DNA from: Chimaeribacter arupi
GTDB taxonomy: Bacteria; Pseudomonadota; Gammaproteobacteria; Enterobacterales; Enterobacteriaceae
Direction of reading: 5' to 3'
Length of the DNA: 64,000 bases
NCBI RefSeq assembly: GCF_002858805.1
Contig: NZ_PJZI01000020.1
Coordinates: 1 to 64,000, forward strand
The stretch's first letter is position 1; every line of letters starts with the position of its first letter. Of this stretch, positions 30,300 to 40,658 are shown piece after piece. The notes under the pieces were generated by a model, which ran no database searches, was not told the origin of the DNA, and worked only from the letters and a program-made list of their open reading frames with translations. Position numbers and translations under genes: made by a program.

Positions 30300-31082
30300 A
30301 TGAAACGCATGATGCTGAAAATGTTGCGGAGCACGCCGCACTGGCTCTCTGCGGTTATCGCGGCGGCCGTGCTGGCAGGCTGCTCGGGTTCAGGGCCGGA
30401 CGAGGCCGCACCGGCCACGTCGGCGTCGGTGGATACACGCCTGCAACTGGGGATGGGCTACCTGTCTCAGGGGAATTTGCCGGCCGCCCGGCAAAATCTT
30501 GAAAAAGCGGAGCAAACCGCGCCGCAGGACTACCGTACCCAACTGGGGATGGCGCTGTATGCGCAACGTGTCGGGGAAAATGAGGCTGCGCAGCAACGCT
30601 ATCAGCGCGCCCTGCAACTTGCCCCGCAAAATGGCACGGTGTTGAATAATTACGGTGCGTTCTTGTGTAGTTTAGGGCAGTATGTACCGGCACAACAGCA
30701 GTTTAGCGCGGCCGCGCAGGTGCCCGATTATGGGCAGGTTGCAGACAGCCTGGAGAATGCCGGCTATTGTTTCCTTAAGGCAAATCAGGACGATGAGGCA
30801 CGGGTATTGCTGGGCCGGGCACTGAAATATGACCCGGACAAGGGCGCGCCTCTGCTGGCAGAGGCCCAGCGGCAGTTCAGTGAAGGAAAACGCGCCCAGG
30901 CGCAGCTTTTACTGGATGTCTACCAGCATATTTTACCGGCCAGTGCCGACAGTTTATGGTTACAGATTCGTTTCGCCGCGCTGGATGACCGCCAGGACAA
31001 GATAGACCGTTATGGCAGGCAGCTGGCGCGAAGTTTTCCACACTCTAAACAGTACCAGCAGTTTCTCGCTAATGAATACTGA
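30300..31082 (+). CDS. pilW: PilW/PilF-type TPR lipoprotein
   Basis: The lipobox VLAGC at about residue 28 marks a lipoprotein. Tetratricopeptide repeats follow: [56 protein letters not shown] and [20 protein letters not shown]. Family members help assemble or stabilise the type IV pilus secretin, but no other pilus gene is present here, and many enterobacteria carry this gene before rodZ. Its stop overlaps the rodZ start by 11 bp, so the two are translationally linked. Confidence 0.88.
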   Translation: MKRMMLKMLRSTPHWLSAVIAAAVLAGCSGSGPDEAAPATSASVDTRLQLGMGYLSQGNLPAARQNLEKAEQTAPQDYRTQLGMALYAQRVGENEAAQQRYQRALQLAPQNGTVLNNYGAFLCSLGQYVPAQQQFSAAAQVPDYGQVADSLENAGYCFLKANQDDEARVLLGRALKYDPDKGAPLLAEAQRQFSEGKRAQAQLLLDVYQHILPASADSLWLQIRFAALDDRQDKIDRYGRQLARSFPHSKQYQQFLANEY

Positions 31083-32037
31083 AGCCTCTCAAGAAAACAT
31101 CTCCAAAACGACAGGCGAACGCCTGCGTCAAGCCCGTGAACAGCTGGGGCTGAGCCAGCAGGCCGTTGCAGAACGCCTGTGCCTGAAAGTCTCCACGGTA
31201 CGTGATATCGAAGAAGATACCGCGCCGCCGGGGCTGGCCTCGACCTTCCTGCGCGGCTATATCCGTTCTTATGCCAAGCTGGTGCACATTCCTGAAGAAG
31301 AGTTGCTGCCGCTGATGGCCAAACAGGCCCCGATCCGCGCCGCGAAAGTGGCGCCGATGCAGAGCTTCTCGCTGGGGAAATCCCGTAAAAAACGCGATGG
31401 CTGGCTGATGGGGTTCACCTGGCTGGTGGTCTTTGTGGTCATCGGCCTGACCGGTGCCTGGTGGTGGCAGAACCATCAGGCCCAGCAGCAGGAGATCGCC
31501 ACGATGGCGGATCAATCCTCTGCCCAGCTTTCTCAGGGCGATGCCCAATCCATCCCGCTGGGAAACAGTGACGATGCCGCCCCGGCTGATAACAGCAATG
31601 ACGGCACCACCGGTACGCCGCCTGACAGCCAGGCGACGAACACCGCGGCACAACCGGCCCCGGTGACCCCGGCGGCCCCTGCTGCGCCGGTTGCCCAGGC
31701 TCCGGCCCCGACGGTGGTGTCACCGTCCCAGGCACCGGTTGCGGCACCCGTCACGACGCCGGCCGACGCACCGGCCGCTGCCCCGGCAGACGCAGGGGCT
31801 ATCGTGATGAATTTTAATGCGGATTGCTGGCTGCAAGTGAATGACGCGACCGGGAAAACCCTGTTCAGCGGCATTCAGAAAAGCGGCGGTACGCTGAACC
31901 TGAACGGGACTGCGCCGTTCAAACTGAAAATTGGCGCACCGCGTGCCGTCCAGATTCAGTATCAGGGCAAGCCGGTTGATCTCAGCCAGTTCATTAAGTC
32001 AAACCGTGTTGCGCGTCTTACGCTGGCTGCTGAATAA
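31072..32037 (+). CDS. rodZ: Cytoskeleton protein RodZ
   Basis: Links MreB to the cell-wall synthesis machinery and sets rod shape. An N-terminal Cro-type HTH (residues 15-85, [28 protein letters not shown]), a basic juxtamembrane KSRKKRDGW, a single membrane segment (111-132), a long Pro/Ala/Thr-rich periplasmic linker and a C-terminal beta domain ([19 protein letters not shown]) follow in the order of E. coli RodZ. The start at 31072 lies within the end of pilW. The protein has 321 residues; the linker length differs from E. coli. Confidence 0.96.
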   Translation: MNTEASQENISKTTGERLRQAREQLGLSQQAVAERLCLKVSTVRDIEEDTAPPGLASTFLRGYIRSYAKLVHIPEEELLPLMAKQAPIRAAKVAPMQSFSLGKSRKKRDGWLMGFTWLVVFVVIGLTGAWWWQNHQAQQQEIATMADQSSAQLSQGDAQSIPLGNSDDAAPADNSNDGTTGTPPDSQATNTAAQPAPVTPAAPAAPVAQAPAPTVVSPSQAPVAAPVTTPADAPAAAPADAGAIVMNFNADCWLQVNDATGKTLFSGIQKSGGTLNLNGTAPFKLKIGAPRAVQIQYQGKPVDLSQFIKSNRVARLTLAAE

Positions 32038-32081
32038 TAGGGCATCCGGCGCACTGCGCCCGCAGCAATGGAGAGCAAGAC

Positions 32082-33203
32082 ATGCATAACCAAGCACCCA
32101 TAAACCGTCGCAAATCAACGCGGATTTACGTCGGAAAGGTGCCTATTGGTGATGGCGCGCCGATTGCCGTGCAATCGATGACCAACACCCGTACCACCGA
32201 TGTAGAGGCTACGGTCAATCAGATTAAGTCGCTGGAACGTGTGGGCGCGGACATCGTCCGTGTTTCCGTGCCGACGATGGATGCTGCCGAAGCCTTTAAA
32301 GTGATCAAGCAACAAGTCAACGTGCCGCTGGTGGCGGACATTCACTTTGACTACCGCATTGCGCTGAAAGTGGCGGAATACGGCGTGGATTGCCTGCGCA
32401 TTAACCCCGGCAACATCGGCAATGAATCCCGCATCCGCTCGGTGGTGGATTGCGCGCGTGACAAAAATATCCCTATCCGCATCGGCGTCAACGGCGGTTC
32501 GCTGGAACGGGATCTCCAGGAAAAATATGGTGAGCCGACCCCGGAAGCGTTGCTGGAGTCTGCGATGCGCCATGTGGACATCCTGGACCGCCTCAATTTC
32601 GACCAGTTCAAAGTCAGCGTAAAAGCCTCTGACGTCTTCCTGGCGGTGGAAGCCTACCGCCTGCTGGCGAAACAGATCGTGCAGCCGCTGCACCTCGGCA
32701 TCACGGAAGCGGGCGGCGCCCGTGCCGGTGCGGTAAAATCCGCCATCGGCCTCGGCCTGCTGCTCTCTGAGGGCATCGGCGACACGCTGCGCATCTCGCT
32801 GGCGGCCGATCCGGTAGAAGAGATCAAAGTGGGCTTCGATATCCTGAAGTCCCTGCGCATCCGTTCCCGCGGCATCAACTTCATCGCCTGCCCGACCTGC
32901 TCACGCCAGGAGTTCGACGTGATCGGCACGGTCAACGCGCTGGAGCAGCGCCTGGAAGATATCATCACGCCAATGGATGTCTCGATCATCGGCTGTGTGG
33001 TGAACGGACCGGGCGAGGCGCTGGTGTCGACGCTGGGCGTGACCGGCGGCCACAACAAGAGCGGCTTCTATGAAGACGGCGTGCGCCAGCGTGACCGGTT
33101 TGATAACGACCTGATGATCGATCAGCTGGAAGCCAAAATCCGCGCGAAAGCCGCGATGATGGACGAAAGCAAACGTATCGTGATCAACACGCAGACAGAG
33201 TGA
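32082..33203 (+). CDS. ispG: 4-hydroxy-3-methylbut-2-enyl diphosphate synthase IspG
   Basis: IspG reduces methylerythritol cyclodiphosphate to HMBPP in the MEP isoprenoid pathway. It carries a [4Fe-4S] cluster: the ligands are in [11 protein letters not shown] (two Cys) and GCVVNGPGE (one Cys), followed by the conserved glutamate. The 373 residues and the N-terminal [12 protein letters not shown] match E. coli. In E. coli this enzyme is a reason why losing both Isc and Suf is lethal, so some cluster assembly pathway must exist in this cell. Confidence 0.98.
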   Translation: MHNQAPINRRKSTRIYVGKVPIGDGAPIAVQSMTNTRTTDVEATVNQIKSLERVGADIVRVSVPTMDAAEAFKVIKQQVNVPLVADIHFDYRIALKVAEYGVDCLRINPGNIGNESRIRSVVDCARDKNIPIRIGVNGGSLERDLQEKYGEPTPEALLESAMRHVDILDRLNFDQFKVSVKASDVFLAVEAYRLLAKQIVQPLHLGITEAGGARAGAVKSAIGLGLLLSEGIGDTLRISLAADPVEEIKVGFDILKSLRIRSRGINFIACPTCSRQEFDVIGTVNALEQRLEDIITPMDVSIIGCVVNGPGEALVSTLGVTGGHNKSGFYEDGVRQRDRFDNDLMIDQLEAKIRAKAAMMDESKRIVINTQTE

Positions 33204-33212
33204 CATCGGTAG

Positions 33213-33237
33213 CGGGCTGCAATAGCGGCCCGTTTTC
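33213..33237 (+). terminator. Rho-independent terminator of ispG
   Basis: An eight-pair stem CGGGCTGC/GCGGCCCG with loop AATA is followed by TTTTCT, starting 10 bp after the ispG stop. Confidence 0.87.
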
Positions 33238-33272
33238 TATTGAACCCGTTGAGGGCTGGCCCGGCATCCTCG

Positions 33273-33302
33273 TTGAACCGCCGGAGGCAACGCCCCTATA
33301 AT
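33273..33302 (+). promoter_or_regulatory. hisS promoter
   Basis: TTGAAC (33273-33278), an 18-bp spacer and a perfect TATAAT (33297-33302), 39 bp before hisS. Confidence 0.72.
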
Positions 33303-33340
33303 CGGGTTCATTTTTTGTATTAAGACTATAGAGAACTGAC

Positions 33341-34615
33341 GTGGCAAAGAACATTCAAGCCATTCGCGGCATGAACGACTACCTGCCGGAAGAAACGGCA
33401 TTGTGGCAGCGGATTGAAGGCACCCTGAAGCAGGTGCTCAGCGGCTATGGGTACAGTGAAATCCGTCTACCGATTGTAGAGCAGACCCCGTTATTTAAAC
33501 GCGCCATCGGTGAAGTCACTGATGTGGTCGAAAAAGAGATGTATACCTTTGATGACCGCAACGGCGAAAGCCTGACCCTGCGCCCGGAAGGCACCGCAGG
33601 CTGCGTGCGTGCCGGCATTGAGCATGGTCTGCTGTACAATCAGGAACAGCGCCTGTGGTATATCGGCCCGATGTTCCGCTATGAGCGTCCGCAGAAAGGG
33701 CGCTACCGCCAGTTCCACCAGCTGGGGGCGGAAGTGTTTGGCCTGCAGGGGCCGGACATCGATGCAGAGCTGATCCTGCTGACGGCGCGCTGGTGGAAAG
33801 CGCTCGGCATCGCTGACCATGTGGCGCTGGAGCTGAACTCCATCGGTTCGCAGGAGGCTCGTGCCAACTACCGCGAGGCGCTGGTCGCGTTCCTGGAGCA
33901 GCACAAAGATGCGCTGGACGAGGATTGCAAACGCCGCATGTACAGCAACCCGCTGCGCGTGCTCGACTCGAAAAACCCGGACGTGCAGCGCCTGCTGAAT
34001 GATGCACCGGCCCTGGCTGACTATCTGGATGACGAGTCAAAACAACACTTTTCCGGTCTGTGTGAACTTTTGGACCAGGCCGGCATCCCATATACGGTTA
34101 ATCAGCGGCTGGTTCGCGGCCTCGATTACTACAACCGCACCGTGTTTGAGTGGGTCACCACCAGCCTGGGCGCGCAGGGTACCGTGTGTGCCGGCGGCCG
34201 TTATGACGGCCTGGTGGAACAACTCGGCGGCCGTGCCACCCCGGCGGTAGGGTTCGCGATGGGGCTGGAGCGTCTGGTGCTGCTGGTGCAGGCCGTCAAC
34301 CCTGACTTTAAGGCCCCGGCCACGGTAGACGTTTACGTCATTTCGTCCGGTGCCGGTACGCAGGGCGCGGCAATGGCGCTGGCGGAGCAGGTGCGTGATG
34401 CGGCACCGCAATTACGGCTGATGACCAACTACGGCGGCGGCAACTTCAAAAAACAATTTGCCCGTGCAGACAAGTGGGGCGCCCGCGTGGCCCTGGTGCT
34501 GGGTGAGAATGAAGTGGCGGCCCGGCAGGTAGTGGTGAAAAACCTGCAAAGTGGTGAACAAGAAACGCTGGCGCAAAGCGACGTTGCCGCGCGCCTGGCA
34601 ACGATGTTGGGTTAA
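33341..34615 (+). CDS. hisS: Histidyl-tRNA synthetase
   Basis: Class II aminoacyl-tRNA synthetase charging tRNA-His. Motif 2 ([21 protein letters not shown]), the histidine-specific [15 protein letters not shown] and motif 3 ([14 protein letters not shown]) are present, followed by the anticodon-binding domain. GTG is the start codon. Length is 424 residues as in E. coli. yfgM begins 13 bp after its stop. Confidence 0.99.
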   Translation: MAKNIQAIRGMNDYLPEETALWQRIEGTLKQVLSGYGYSEIRLPIVEQTPLFKRAIGEVTDVVEKEMYTFDDRNGESLTLRPEGTAGCVRAGIEHGLLYNQEQRLWYIGPMFRYERPQKGRYRQFHQLGAEVFGLQGPDIDAELILLTARWWKALGIADHVALELNSIGSQEARANYREALVAFLEQHKDALDEDCKRRMYSNPLRVLDSKNPDVQRLLNDAPALADYLDDESKQHFSGLCELLDQAGIPYTVNQRLVRGLDYYNRTVFEWVTTSLGAQGTVCAGGRYDGLVEQLGGRATPAVGFAMGLERLVLLVQAVNPDFKAPATVDVYVISSGAGTQGAAMALAEQVRDAAPQLRLMTNYGGGNFKKQFARADKWGARVALVLGENEVAARQVVVKNLQSGEQETLAQSDVAARLATMLG

Positions 34616-34628
34616 GGAGAGGGACACC

Positions 34629-35249
34629 GTGGAAGTCTATACCACTGAAAACGAACAGGTGAATGCTGTACGCCACTTCTTCTCGGAGAACGGCAAGGCA
34701 TTGGCTGTTGGCGTGGTGCTGGGCATTGGTGCCCTGGTGGGGTGGCGTTACTGGCAGGGGCATCAGACAGAAGCCCTGACCGAAGCGTCAGTCTCCTACC
34801 AGAAAGCGACCGACGCGCTGATGGCGAAAAAACCGGAAGGCGTGGCGGCAACGGAACAGTTCATTCAGGCCAATGACAATAATTATGGGGCCTTTGCCGC
34901 GTTGCAACTGGCGCAGCATTTTGTTGATCTGAAAGAGTACGCCAACGCCGAGAAACAGCTGGCGAAGGCCGCCGGCCTCACCAAAGATGACAACCTGCTG
35001 CCGCTGATTTCGCTGCGGCAGGCCCGCCTCCAGCTTCAGCAAAACAAACTTGATGATGCGCTGAAAACCCTGGAGGGCGTCAAGGGTGAAAGCTGGGCGG
35101 CCATGTCACTGGATATCCGTGGCGATGTGCTGGTGCGCAAGGGAGACCTGAAAGGCGCACGTGACGCATACAGTAAAGGCATCGACGCTAAAGCCTCTCA
35201 GGCACAGCAGGCGCTGCTGCGCATGAAGTTAAATAATTTGGCCAGCTAA
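34629..35249 (+). CDS. yfgM: Ancillary SecYEG translocon subunit YfgM
   Basis: Inner-membrane protein with a short cytosolic N terminus, one membrane segment (about 23-41, ALAVGVVLGIGALVGWRYW) and a periplasmic TPR-like domain. In E. coli it associates with SecYEG and the chaperone PpiD. I chose the GTG at 34629, which follows AAGGAGAGG and gives VEVYTTENEQVNAVRHFF, aligning with the E. coli start. It is 206 residues and lies in the hisS-yfgM-bamB run. Confidence 0.95.
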   Translation: MEVYTTENEQVNAVRHFFSENGKALAVGVVLGIGALVGWRYWQGHQTEALTEASVSYQKATDALMAKKPEGVAATEQFIQANDNNYGAFAALQLAQHFVDLKEYANAEKQLAKAAGLTKDDNLLPLISLRQARLQLQQNKLDDALKTLEGVKGESWAAMSLDIRGDVLVRKGDLKGARDAYSKGIDAKASQAQQALLRMKLNNLAS

Positions 35250-35259
35250 GGGGATGCCA

Positions 35260-36441
35260 ATGCATTTGCGTAAAACACTCTTGGTAGGATGGGTTTCTGT
35301 TGCCCTGCTGAGTGGTTGTTCATTGTTCAACGGCGAAGAGGATGTGGTCACCATGTCCCCGCTGCCGAAAGTCGAAAACCAGTTCACCCCGACCGAAGTC
35401 TGGAACAGCTCAGTCGGTGATGGCGTGGGCGAGTTTTACTCCAACCTGCGCCCGGCCTGGCAAGGCACCACGGTGTTTGCCGCCGATCGCCACGGGGTGG
35501 TGAAAGCCCTGGATGCCGACAGCGGCAAAGAGATCTGGAAAGCGGACCTCTCTGAGAAAACCGGCTTCTTCTCCAGCAACCGCCCGGCGCTGCTCTCCGG
35601 CGGCGTGACGGCCTCCGGCAATCACGTCTATGTGGGCAGTGAGCGCGCGGTGGTGTATGCCCTGAACAGTGATGACGGTAAAATTGCCTGGCAGACCAAT
35701 GTCGCCGGTGAAGCGGTATCACGCCCGGTGGTCAGTGACGGCCTGGTGCTGGTGCACACCAGCAACGGCATGTTGCAGGGCCTGAGCGAAAGCGACGGCA
35801 CCGTGCAGTGGACGGTTAACCTGGATATGCCGTCCCTATCCCTGCGCGGTGAATCCGCCCCGGCGACCGCCTTTGGTGCCGCGATTGTCGGCGGTGACAA
35901 TGGCCGCGTCAGCGCCGTGCTGATGAAAGAAGGGCAGATGATCTGGCAACAGCGCATCTCCCAGCCAAGCGGCGCAACCGAAATCGATCGCCTGAACGAC
36001 GTGGACACCTCGCCGGTCGTGGTCGAAGGCGTGGTATACGCGCTGGGTTACAACGGCAACCTGACGGCGTTGGATCTGCGCTCCGGCCAGATCATCTGGA
36101 AACGCGAAGTCGGCTCAGTGAGCGATTTCATCGTCGATGCCGGCCGCATCTTTGTGGTCGACCAGAATGACCGTGTGATGGCCCTGAACACCCAGGGCGG
36201 CGTAAGCCTGTGGCGCCAGAGCGAGCTGCTGCACCGTAACCTGACGGCCCCGGTGTTGTATAATGGTTATCTGGTGGTAGGGGACAGCGAAGGCTACCTG
36301 CACTGGCTCAATACCGATGATGGCCGCTTCGTGGCTCAGCAGAAAGTGGACAGCTCCGGCTTCCTGAGCGCGCCGGTTGTGGCGAGCGATAAATTGCTGA
36401 TCCAGGCGAAAAGCGGTGACGTTTACGCGTTCACCCGCTAA
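35260..36441 (+). CDS. bamB: Outer-membrane assembly lipoprotein BamB
   Basis: Eight-bladed beta-propeller lipoprotein of the BAM complex that inserts outer-membrane proteins. The lipobox LLSGC is near residue 19, followed by SLFNGEEDVV. Propeller repeats such as GKEIWKADL, GKIAWQTNVAGEA, QWTVNLDMPSL and GQIIWKREVG recur. The ATG at 35260 is preferred over one two codons upstream because AAGGGG then sits at proper spacing. Confidence 0.97.
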   Translation: MHLRKTLLVGWVSVALLSGCSLFNGEEDVVTMSPLPKVENQFTPTEVWNSSVGDGVGEFYSNLRPAWQGTTVFAADRHGVVKALDADSGKEIWKADLSEKTGFFSSNRPALLSGGVTASGNHVYVGSERAVVYALNSDDGKIAWQTNVAGEAVSRPVVSDGLVLVHTSNGMLQGLSESDGTVQWTVNLDMPSLSLRGESAPATAFGAAIVGGDNGRVSAVLMKEGQMIWQQRISQPSGATEIDRLNDVDTSPVVVEGVVYALGYNGNLTALDLRSGQIIWKREVGSVSDFIVDAGRIFVVDQNDRVMALNTQGGVSLWRQSELLHRNLTAPVLYNGYLVVGDSEGYLHWLNTDDGRFVAQQKVDSSGFLSAPVVASDKLLIQAKSGDVYAFTR

Positions 36442-36459
36442 CATCCGGTAACATATCCT

Positions 36460-36507
36460 GAGCCACCCCGGTGGCTCTTTAACGGCTCCTGATATTCAGG
36501 GGCCGTT
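36460..36507 (+). terminator. Tandem terminator hairpins between bamB and der
   Basis: A stem GAGCCACC/GGTGGCTC followed by TTT (36460-36480) is directly followed by a second inverted repeat AACGGC.CCTGA/TCAGG.GCCGTT (36481-36507) with TTTCGTCTTTT after it. Confidence 0.78.
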
Positions 36508-36584
36508 TCGTCTTTTGAAACGCGGCACCTGATGGTATGGGCTGTCACGTAACATTTTGTTTTTTAAGTAATGAGGCTGCAACA

Positions 36585-38072
36585 ATGATACCTGTCGTCG
36601 CGCTGGTCGGGCGCCCGAATGTGGGTAAATCCACCTTATTTAACCGTTTGACCAAAACGCGTGATGCGTTAGTGGCGGATTTCCCCGGGCTGACGCGTGA
36701 CCGCAAGTATGGTCGTGCTGAAGTTGAGGGCCATGAGTTCATCATCGTCGATACCGGCGGGATTGACGGCACCGAAGACGGCGTTGAGACGCACATGGCC
36801 GGTCAGTCGCTGCGCGCCATTGAAGAAGCGGACATCGTGCTGTTTATGGTGGATGCGCGTGCCGGCCTGATGCCGGCGGATGAGGGCATTGCCAAACATC
36901 TGCGCAGCCGTGACAAAGCCACCTTCCTGGTCGCCAACAAAGTTGACGGGCTGGATGCGGATTCTGCCGCCGCCGATTTCTACTCGCTCGGCATGGGCGA
37001 AGTCCACGCGATCGCAGCATCCCACGGCCGCGGGATTACCCAGCTTATTGAGCACGTGCTGCTGCCGTTTGTCGATCATGAAGAACCCACTGAGCTGACC
37101 GAAGAGGAGGCGAACGCCGCCTACTGGGCTGAGCAACTGGGTGAGGAAGAAGCTGCGGTGGCCGCCGCCGAAGCCGAAGATGATTTCGACCCGGAATCGC
37201 TGCCGATCAAACTGGCTATTGTTGGCCGCCCTAACGTCGGTAAATCGACCCTGACCAACCGCATTCTGGGTGAAGAGCGCGTGGTGGTGTATGACATGCC
37301 GGGCACCACCCGTGACAGCATCTACATCCCGATGCAGCGTGATGAGCGCGAGTATGTGCTGATCGACACCGCCGGGGTGCGCAAGCGCGGGAAAGTCACC
37401 GACACGGTTGAGAAATTCTCAGTCATCAAAACCCTGCAGGCGATTGAAGACGCCAACGTGGTGATGCTGGTGATCGACGCGCGTGAAGGCATCTCCGATC
37501 AGGATCTGTCGCTGCTGGGCTTCATCCTCAACAGCGGCCGCTCGCTGGTGATTGTGGTCAACAAGTGGGATGGGTTGTCACAGGAAATCAAAGATGAAGT
37601 GAAAGATGCGCTGGATCTGCGCCTCGGTTTCATCGACTTTGCGCGTATCCACTTTATCTCCGCGCTGCACGGCAGCGGCGTCGGCAACCTGTTTGAGTCG
37701 GTCAACGAAGCGTACCGCTGCGCCACCCGCCGCGTCAGCACTTCCCTGCTGACCCGCATCATGCAGATGGCCGCCGACGACCACCAGCCGCCGCTGGTGC
37801 GCGGCCGCCGCGTGAAGCTGAAATATGCCCACGCCGGGGGCTATAACCCGCCGATTGTGGTGATCCACGGCAACCAGGTGCAGGACCTGCCGGACTCCTA
37901 CAAACGCTACCTGATGAACTATTACCGTCGTTCGCTGGAAGTGATGGGCACGCCGATCCGCATCCAGTTCAAAGAGGGTGAGAACCCGTTCGCCGGGAAG
38001 CGCAACACCCTGACGCCAAACCAGATGCGTAAGCGTAAGCGCCTGATGAGCCACCTGAAGAAAAGCAAATAA
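36585..38072 (+). CDS. der: Ribosome-associated GTPase Der (EngA)
   Basis: Essential GTPase with two tandem G domains, needed for 50S subunit maturation. The first P-loop GRPNVGKST is at residues 9-17 and the second near 213-222, each with DxxG (DTGGID, DTAGVR) and NKxD (NKVDG, NKWDG). A C-terminal KH-like domain follows. The acidic linker between the domains ([28 protein letters not shown]) is typical. Start at 36585 by [12 protein letters not shown]; the open frame upstream is the leader. Confidence 0.98.
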   Translation: MIPVVALVGRPNVGKSTLFNRLTKTRDALVADFPGLTRDRKYGRAEVEGHEFIIVDTGGIDGTEDGVETHMAGQSLRAIEEADIVLFMVDARAGLMPADEGIAKHLRSRDKATFLVANKVDGLDADSAAADFYSLGMGEVHAIAASHGRGITQLIEHVLLPFVDHEEPTELTEEEANAAYWAEQLGEEEAAVAAAEAEDDFDPESLPIKLAIVGRPNVGKSTLTNRILGEERVVVYDMPGTTRDSIYIPMQRDEREYVLIDTAGVRKRGKVTDTVEKFSVIKTLQAIEDANVVMLVIDAREGISDQDLSLLGFILNSGRSLVIVVNKWDGLSQEIKDEVKDALDLRLGFIDFARIHFISALHGSGVGNLFESVNEAYRCATRRVSTSLLTRIMQMAADDHQPPLVRGRRVKLKYAHAGGYNPPIVVIHGNQVQDLPDSYKRYLMNYYRRSLEVMGTPIRIQFKEGENPFAGKRNTLTPNQMRKRKRLMSHLKKSK

Positions 38073-38080
38073 CCCCCGTG

Positions 38081-38111
38081 GGATGCACAATGAGTGCATC
38101 CCTTTTTTTTG
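38081..38111 (+). terminator. Rho-independent terminator of der
   Basis: The stem GGGATGCAC/GTGCATCCC with loop AATGA is followed by eight or more T. Confidence 0.94.
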
Positions 38112-38132
38112 GTATGACCGTAAGGAAGGGAG

Positions 38133-39092
38133 ATGTTCTGGCAGACCTGGAGTTTTGCGTTGGGCGTTACCGTGCCCAATCTGTTGTTGCTGGTATTAGG
38201 TATCGTATTAAAGCGCGTCGGTATTATGGACGACCATTTCTGTGACAAAGCCAGCCGGGTGGTGTTTAACGTTGCGCTGCCCTGCTTGCTGTTCTTCAGC
38301 GTCTCCACCCACACCGGCAGTGAAGAGGGCATGAACCTGCCGCTGGCGACCTATGGCGGCGCGGCCACGCTGGTCACGTTCCTGTTACTGGAGCTGGCGG
38401 CGATAAAGCTGGTCAAAGACCCGCGTGAACGCGGCATCTTTGTGCAGGGCGGGTTCCGCGCCAATACCGGCATCGCCGGGCTGGCTTATGCCTCCCTGGC
38501 CTTCGGCAAAGAGGGCGTCGCCCTCGGCTCCATGTATATCGCGATTACCGTGATCCTGTTTAATGTGCTTTCAGTGATTACCCTGAGCCGCAGCCTGCAA
38601 CGTGGGGCAGGGAAGGGGCTGGACGTCACGGCGATCCTGCGCGGCATTGTCACCAACCCGCTGATTATCGGGCTGGTGCTGGGGCTGCTGTTCAAGGAAA
38701 CCCACTGGGCGATGCCGGATACGCTGTATAAGACCGGTGAATTTATCTCCGGCATGGCGCTGCCGCTGGCAATGCTGTGCGCCGGAGCCAGCCTGGACTG
38801 GCGCGCCATGTTCCGCAGCTCCAACGTGGCTGGTTACGCCACGCTGGCGCGGGTGCTGGTGGTGCCGGGGCTGATGACGCTGGGCGGCGCACTGCTGGGG
38901 TTCAACGGCGCAGCGCTGGGGGTGATTTTCCTGTTTTCCTGTACCCCGACGGCGGCGGGCAGCTATGTCATGACGCGGGCGATGGGCGGCAACGCCACGC
39001 TGGCCGCCAACATCATCGCCCTTACCACCCTCGGCTCATTCTTTACCACGGCGCTGGGGCTGGCGCTGCTGCGCGGCCTGCATCTGGTCTGA
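38133..39092 (+). CDS. Auxin efflux carrier (AEC) family transporter
   Basis: A 319-residue protein of about ten membrane helices, with the bile/arsenite/riboflavin transporter fold of the AEC family (VFNVALPCLLFFSV near 42-56; GGFRANTGIAGLAYASLAFG near 108-126; FLFSCTPTAAGSYVMTRAMGGN near the end). Substrates in this family are varied, such as malate or other small acids, and none can be assigned from sequence. It begins about 20 bp after the der terminator and is convergent with the following hydrolase gene. Confidence 0.88.
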   Translation: MFWQTWSFALGVTVPNLLLLVLGIVLKRVGIMDDHFCDKASRVVFNVALPCLLFFSVSTHTGSEEGMNLPLATYGGAATLVTFLLLELAAIKLVKDPRERGIFVQGGFRANTGIAGLAYASLAFGKEGVALGSMYIAITVILFNVLSVITLSRSLQRGAGKGLDVTAILRGIVTNPLIIGLVLGLLFKETHWAMPDTLYKTGEFISGMALPLAMLCAGASLDWRAMFRSSNVAGYATLARVLVVPGLMTLGGALLGFNGAALGVIFLFSCTPTAAGSYVMTRAMGGNATLAANIIALTTLGSFFTTALGLALLRGLHLV

Positions 39093-39096
39093 TGCC

Positions 39097-39924
39097 TCAG
39101 GGCGCGGCCAGGCGCTCAAACTCTTTGGCGTCATGGCTGCAAAACATCGTGACCCCGGCAGCGGGGTCGCAGGAGAGCGCCCGCAGCCGTTGCTGGTTAT
39201 GGCGGCGCGCCTGGCGATCGACCTCCATCATCCATTGGTAGAACCGCAGCCCCGGCGTACAGTGCCGGTTGGGCTGGCCCACTTCATCGCGGTAGAAGTA
39301 GGCATCCCCTGCGTGCAGCAACCAGCCGTCACCAGTCTGGAGCGCCACCCCGGCGTGGCCGTGGGTATGCCCCGCCAGCGGGATCATCAGCACCTCCGGC
39401 GGCAGCCCGGTCAGCCCGCGCACCGCATCAAACCCGTGCCAGCCTTCACCGCCCGGCTGGTAAAAGTGCCATTGCCGCACCTGCGCCCACTGCACGTCCC
39501 GGTAGCGCCCCCGGTTCAGCCAGTGGCGGCGGTTACGGGCGGCGTCCGCCTCCTGTTGCAACACATGCACCTGCGCCTGCGGGAAATCACTCAACCCACC
39601 GGCATGGTCAAAATCGAGATGGGTCAGCACAATGTGCTGCACATCCGAAGGCGAGAACCCCAGCCGGCGGATCTGGCTCAGCGCGGTGTCCTGCTGGCGG
39701 TAACGGATATTATTCAGCACGCGGAAAAAGGGGGCCAGCCGCTGTTGCGGTTGCGCCATATCTTCGCTGCCGAAGCCGGTATCCACCAGCACCAGCCCGT
39801 GCCGGGGTGTTTCCAGCAGCAGGCAGTGGCAGGTAAGGTGGGCGGTCAGACCTTTGCTGAAGCCATCATAAAAGGCGCCGCCAAACGGGCACATACAGCC
39901 GCAGTTCAGATGATGGATATGCAT
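39097..39924 (-). CDS. MBL-fold metallo-hydrolase
   Basis: A 275-residue metallo-beta-lactamase-fold protein. The main metal motif reads THLDFDHAGG (H-x-D-x-D-H), so the usual second His is Asp, as in some lactonase-like relatives. Further motifs are GFGSED, IPLAGHTHGHAG and LLHAGDAYFYRD. A cysteine-rich start (LNCGCMCPFGG) is unusual. It resembles N-acyl-homoserine-lactonase-like enzymes at a distance, but quorum quenching is only one option among many hydrolase activities. It is convergent with the AEC gene. Confidence 0.85.
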   Translation of the reverse strand: MHIHHLNCGCMCPFGGAFYDGFSKGLTAHLTCHCLLLETPRHGLVLVDTGFGSEDMAQPQQRLAPFFRVLNNIRYRQQDTALSQIRRLGFSPSDVQHIVLTHLDFDHAGGLSDFPQAQVHVLQQEADAARNRRHWLNRGRYRDVQWAQVRQWHFYQPGGEGWHGFDAVRGLTGLPPEVLMIPLAGHTHGHAGVALQTGDGWLLHAGDAYFYRDEVGQPNRHCTPGLRFYQWMMEVDRQARRHNQQRLRALSCDPAAGVTMFCSHDAKEFERLAAP

Positions 39925-40064
39925 GGTGCTCCTTATCTGAGAGGGAAAAGGTTAAGTGTAAGCCAGTCACAGGAAGTTGCCCGCCGCCGCCGGGGCGCTA
40001 CACTGGAATAAGGGGCGGCACCTGATCGTCAGGGCGCTGCGGCCCGCCAAAAAAGGAGAAAATA

Positions 40065-40286
40065 ATGGACGCAGTGTGTCCTGTCTGTAAGCAGACAATG
40101 AGCCAACACGGGGATCACTACCATTGTGCCCAGGGGCACGGGGATTTCCGGCAGGAAGTGGTGTGCCCGCAGTGCCATCAGCCGCTGGAAGTGCTGAAAG
40201 CCTGTGGCGCGGTGGACTATTTTTGCCCACACGGCCACGGCCTGATTTCCAAACTCCGGGTTGAAGTCTGTTACGTTCACTGTTGA
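40065..40286 (+). CDS. yfgJ: Zinc-ribbon protein YfgJ
   Basis: A 73-residue protein with three pairs of metal-ligand candidates: CPVCK (5-8), CPQCH in the middle and CPHGHGLISK. The block QPLEVLKACGAVDYFCPHGHGLISK is nearly identical to E. coli YfgJ. It has no known function. It stands alone between divergent and convergent neighbours, with a GGAG ribosome site. Confidence 0.92.
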   Translation: MDAVCPVCKQTMSQHGDHYHCAQGHGDFRQEVVCPQCHQPLEVLKACGAVDYFCPHGHGLISKLRVEVCYVHC

Positions 40287-40295
40287 CGGCGTGCG

Positions 40296-40658
40296 TCAGT
40301 GGCCGGGGGGAACATCCGGTTTGCCGTCACCGTCCAGATCGCCATATTTCCACAGCTTGATAAGCTCCTCCGGCGTGCGGGTTTCAGGGATGACCAGCAC
40401 CCAATCCTGATAATCCGCGGAGGTGAAATGGATCTCCAGCCGGAAGTAACGCTGGTCGCCGCGCCCGGCCTGGCCGGGCTGCTGCTGGGCATAGGGCAGG
40501 ATCTGGTTAATCAGGTGGCAGATGCGTTCGCGCGTTTCCGGGCTGACGTCATGCAGCGCGATGCGGCGCGGCCCGTTCAGCTTGGGGATAAAGGCGAACC
40601 CGCCTTCCCGCACCAGAATGATCACGGCATCCGGTTCCAGTTCCGAAAGCGGCTGCAT
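40296..40658 (-). CDS. Emfourin-type protealysin inhibitor
   Basis: A 120-residue protein without signal peptide, encoded immediately after a protealysin gene. It resembles emfourin, the slow tight-binding inhibitor of Serratia protealysin, in size, position and the segments VILVREGGFAFIPKLNGPRRI and WVLVIPETRTPEELIKLWKYGDLDGDG. Its ATG overlaps the last base of the protease stop (TAATG), so protease and inhibitor are translationally coupled. Assignment is by memory of the family and by context. Confidence 0.85.
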   Translation of the reverse strand: MQPLSELEPDAVIILVREGGFAFIPKLNGPRRIALHDVSPETRERICHLINQILPYAQQQPGQAGRGDQRYFRLEIHFTSADYQDWVLVIPETRTPEELIKLWKYGDLDGDGKPDVPPGH

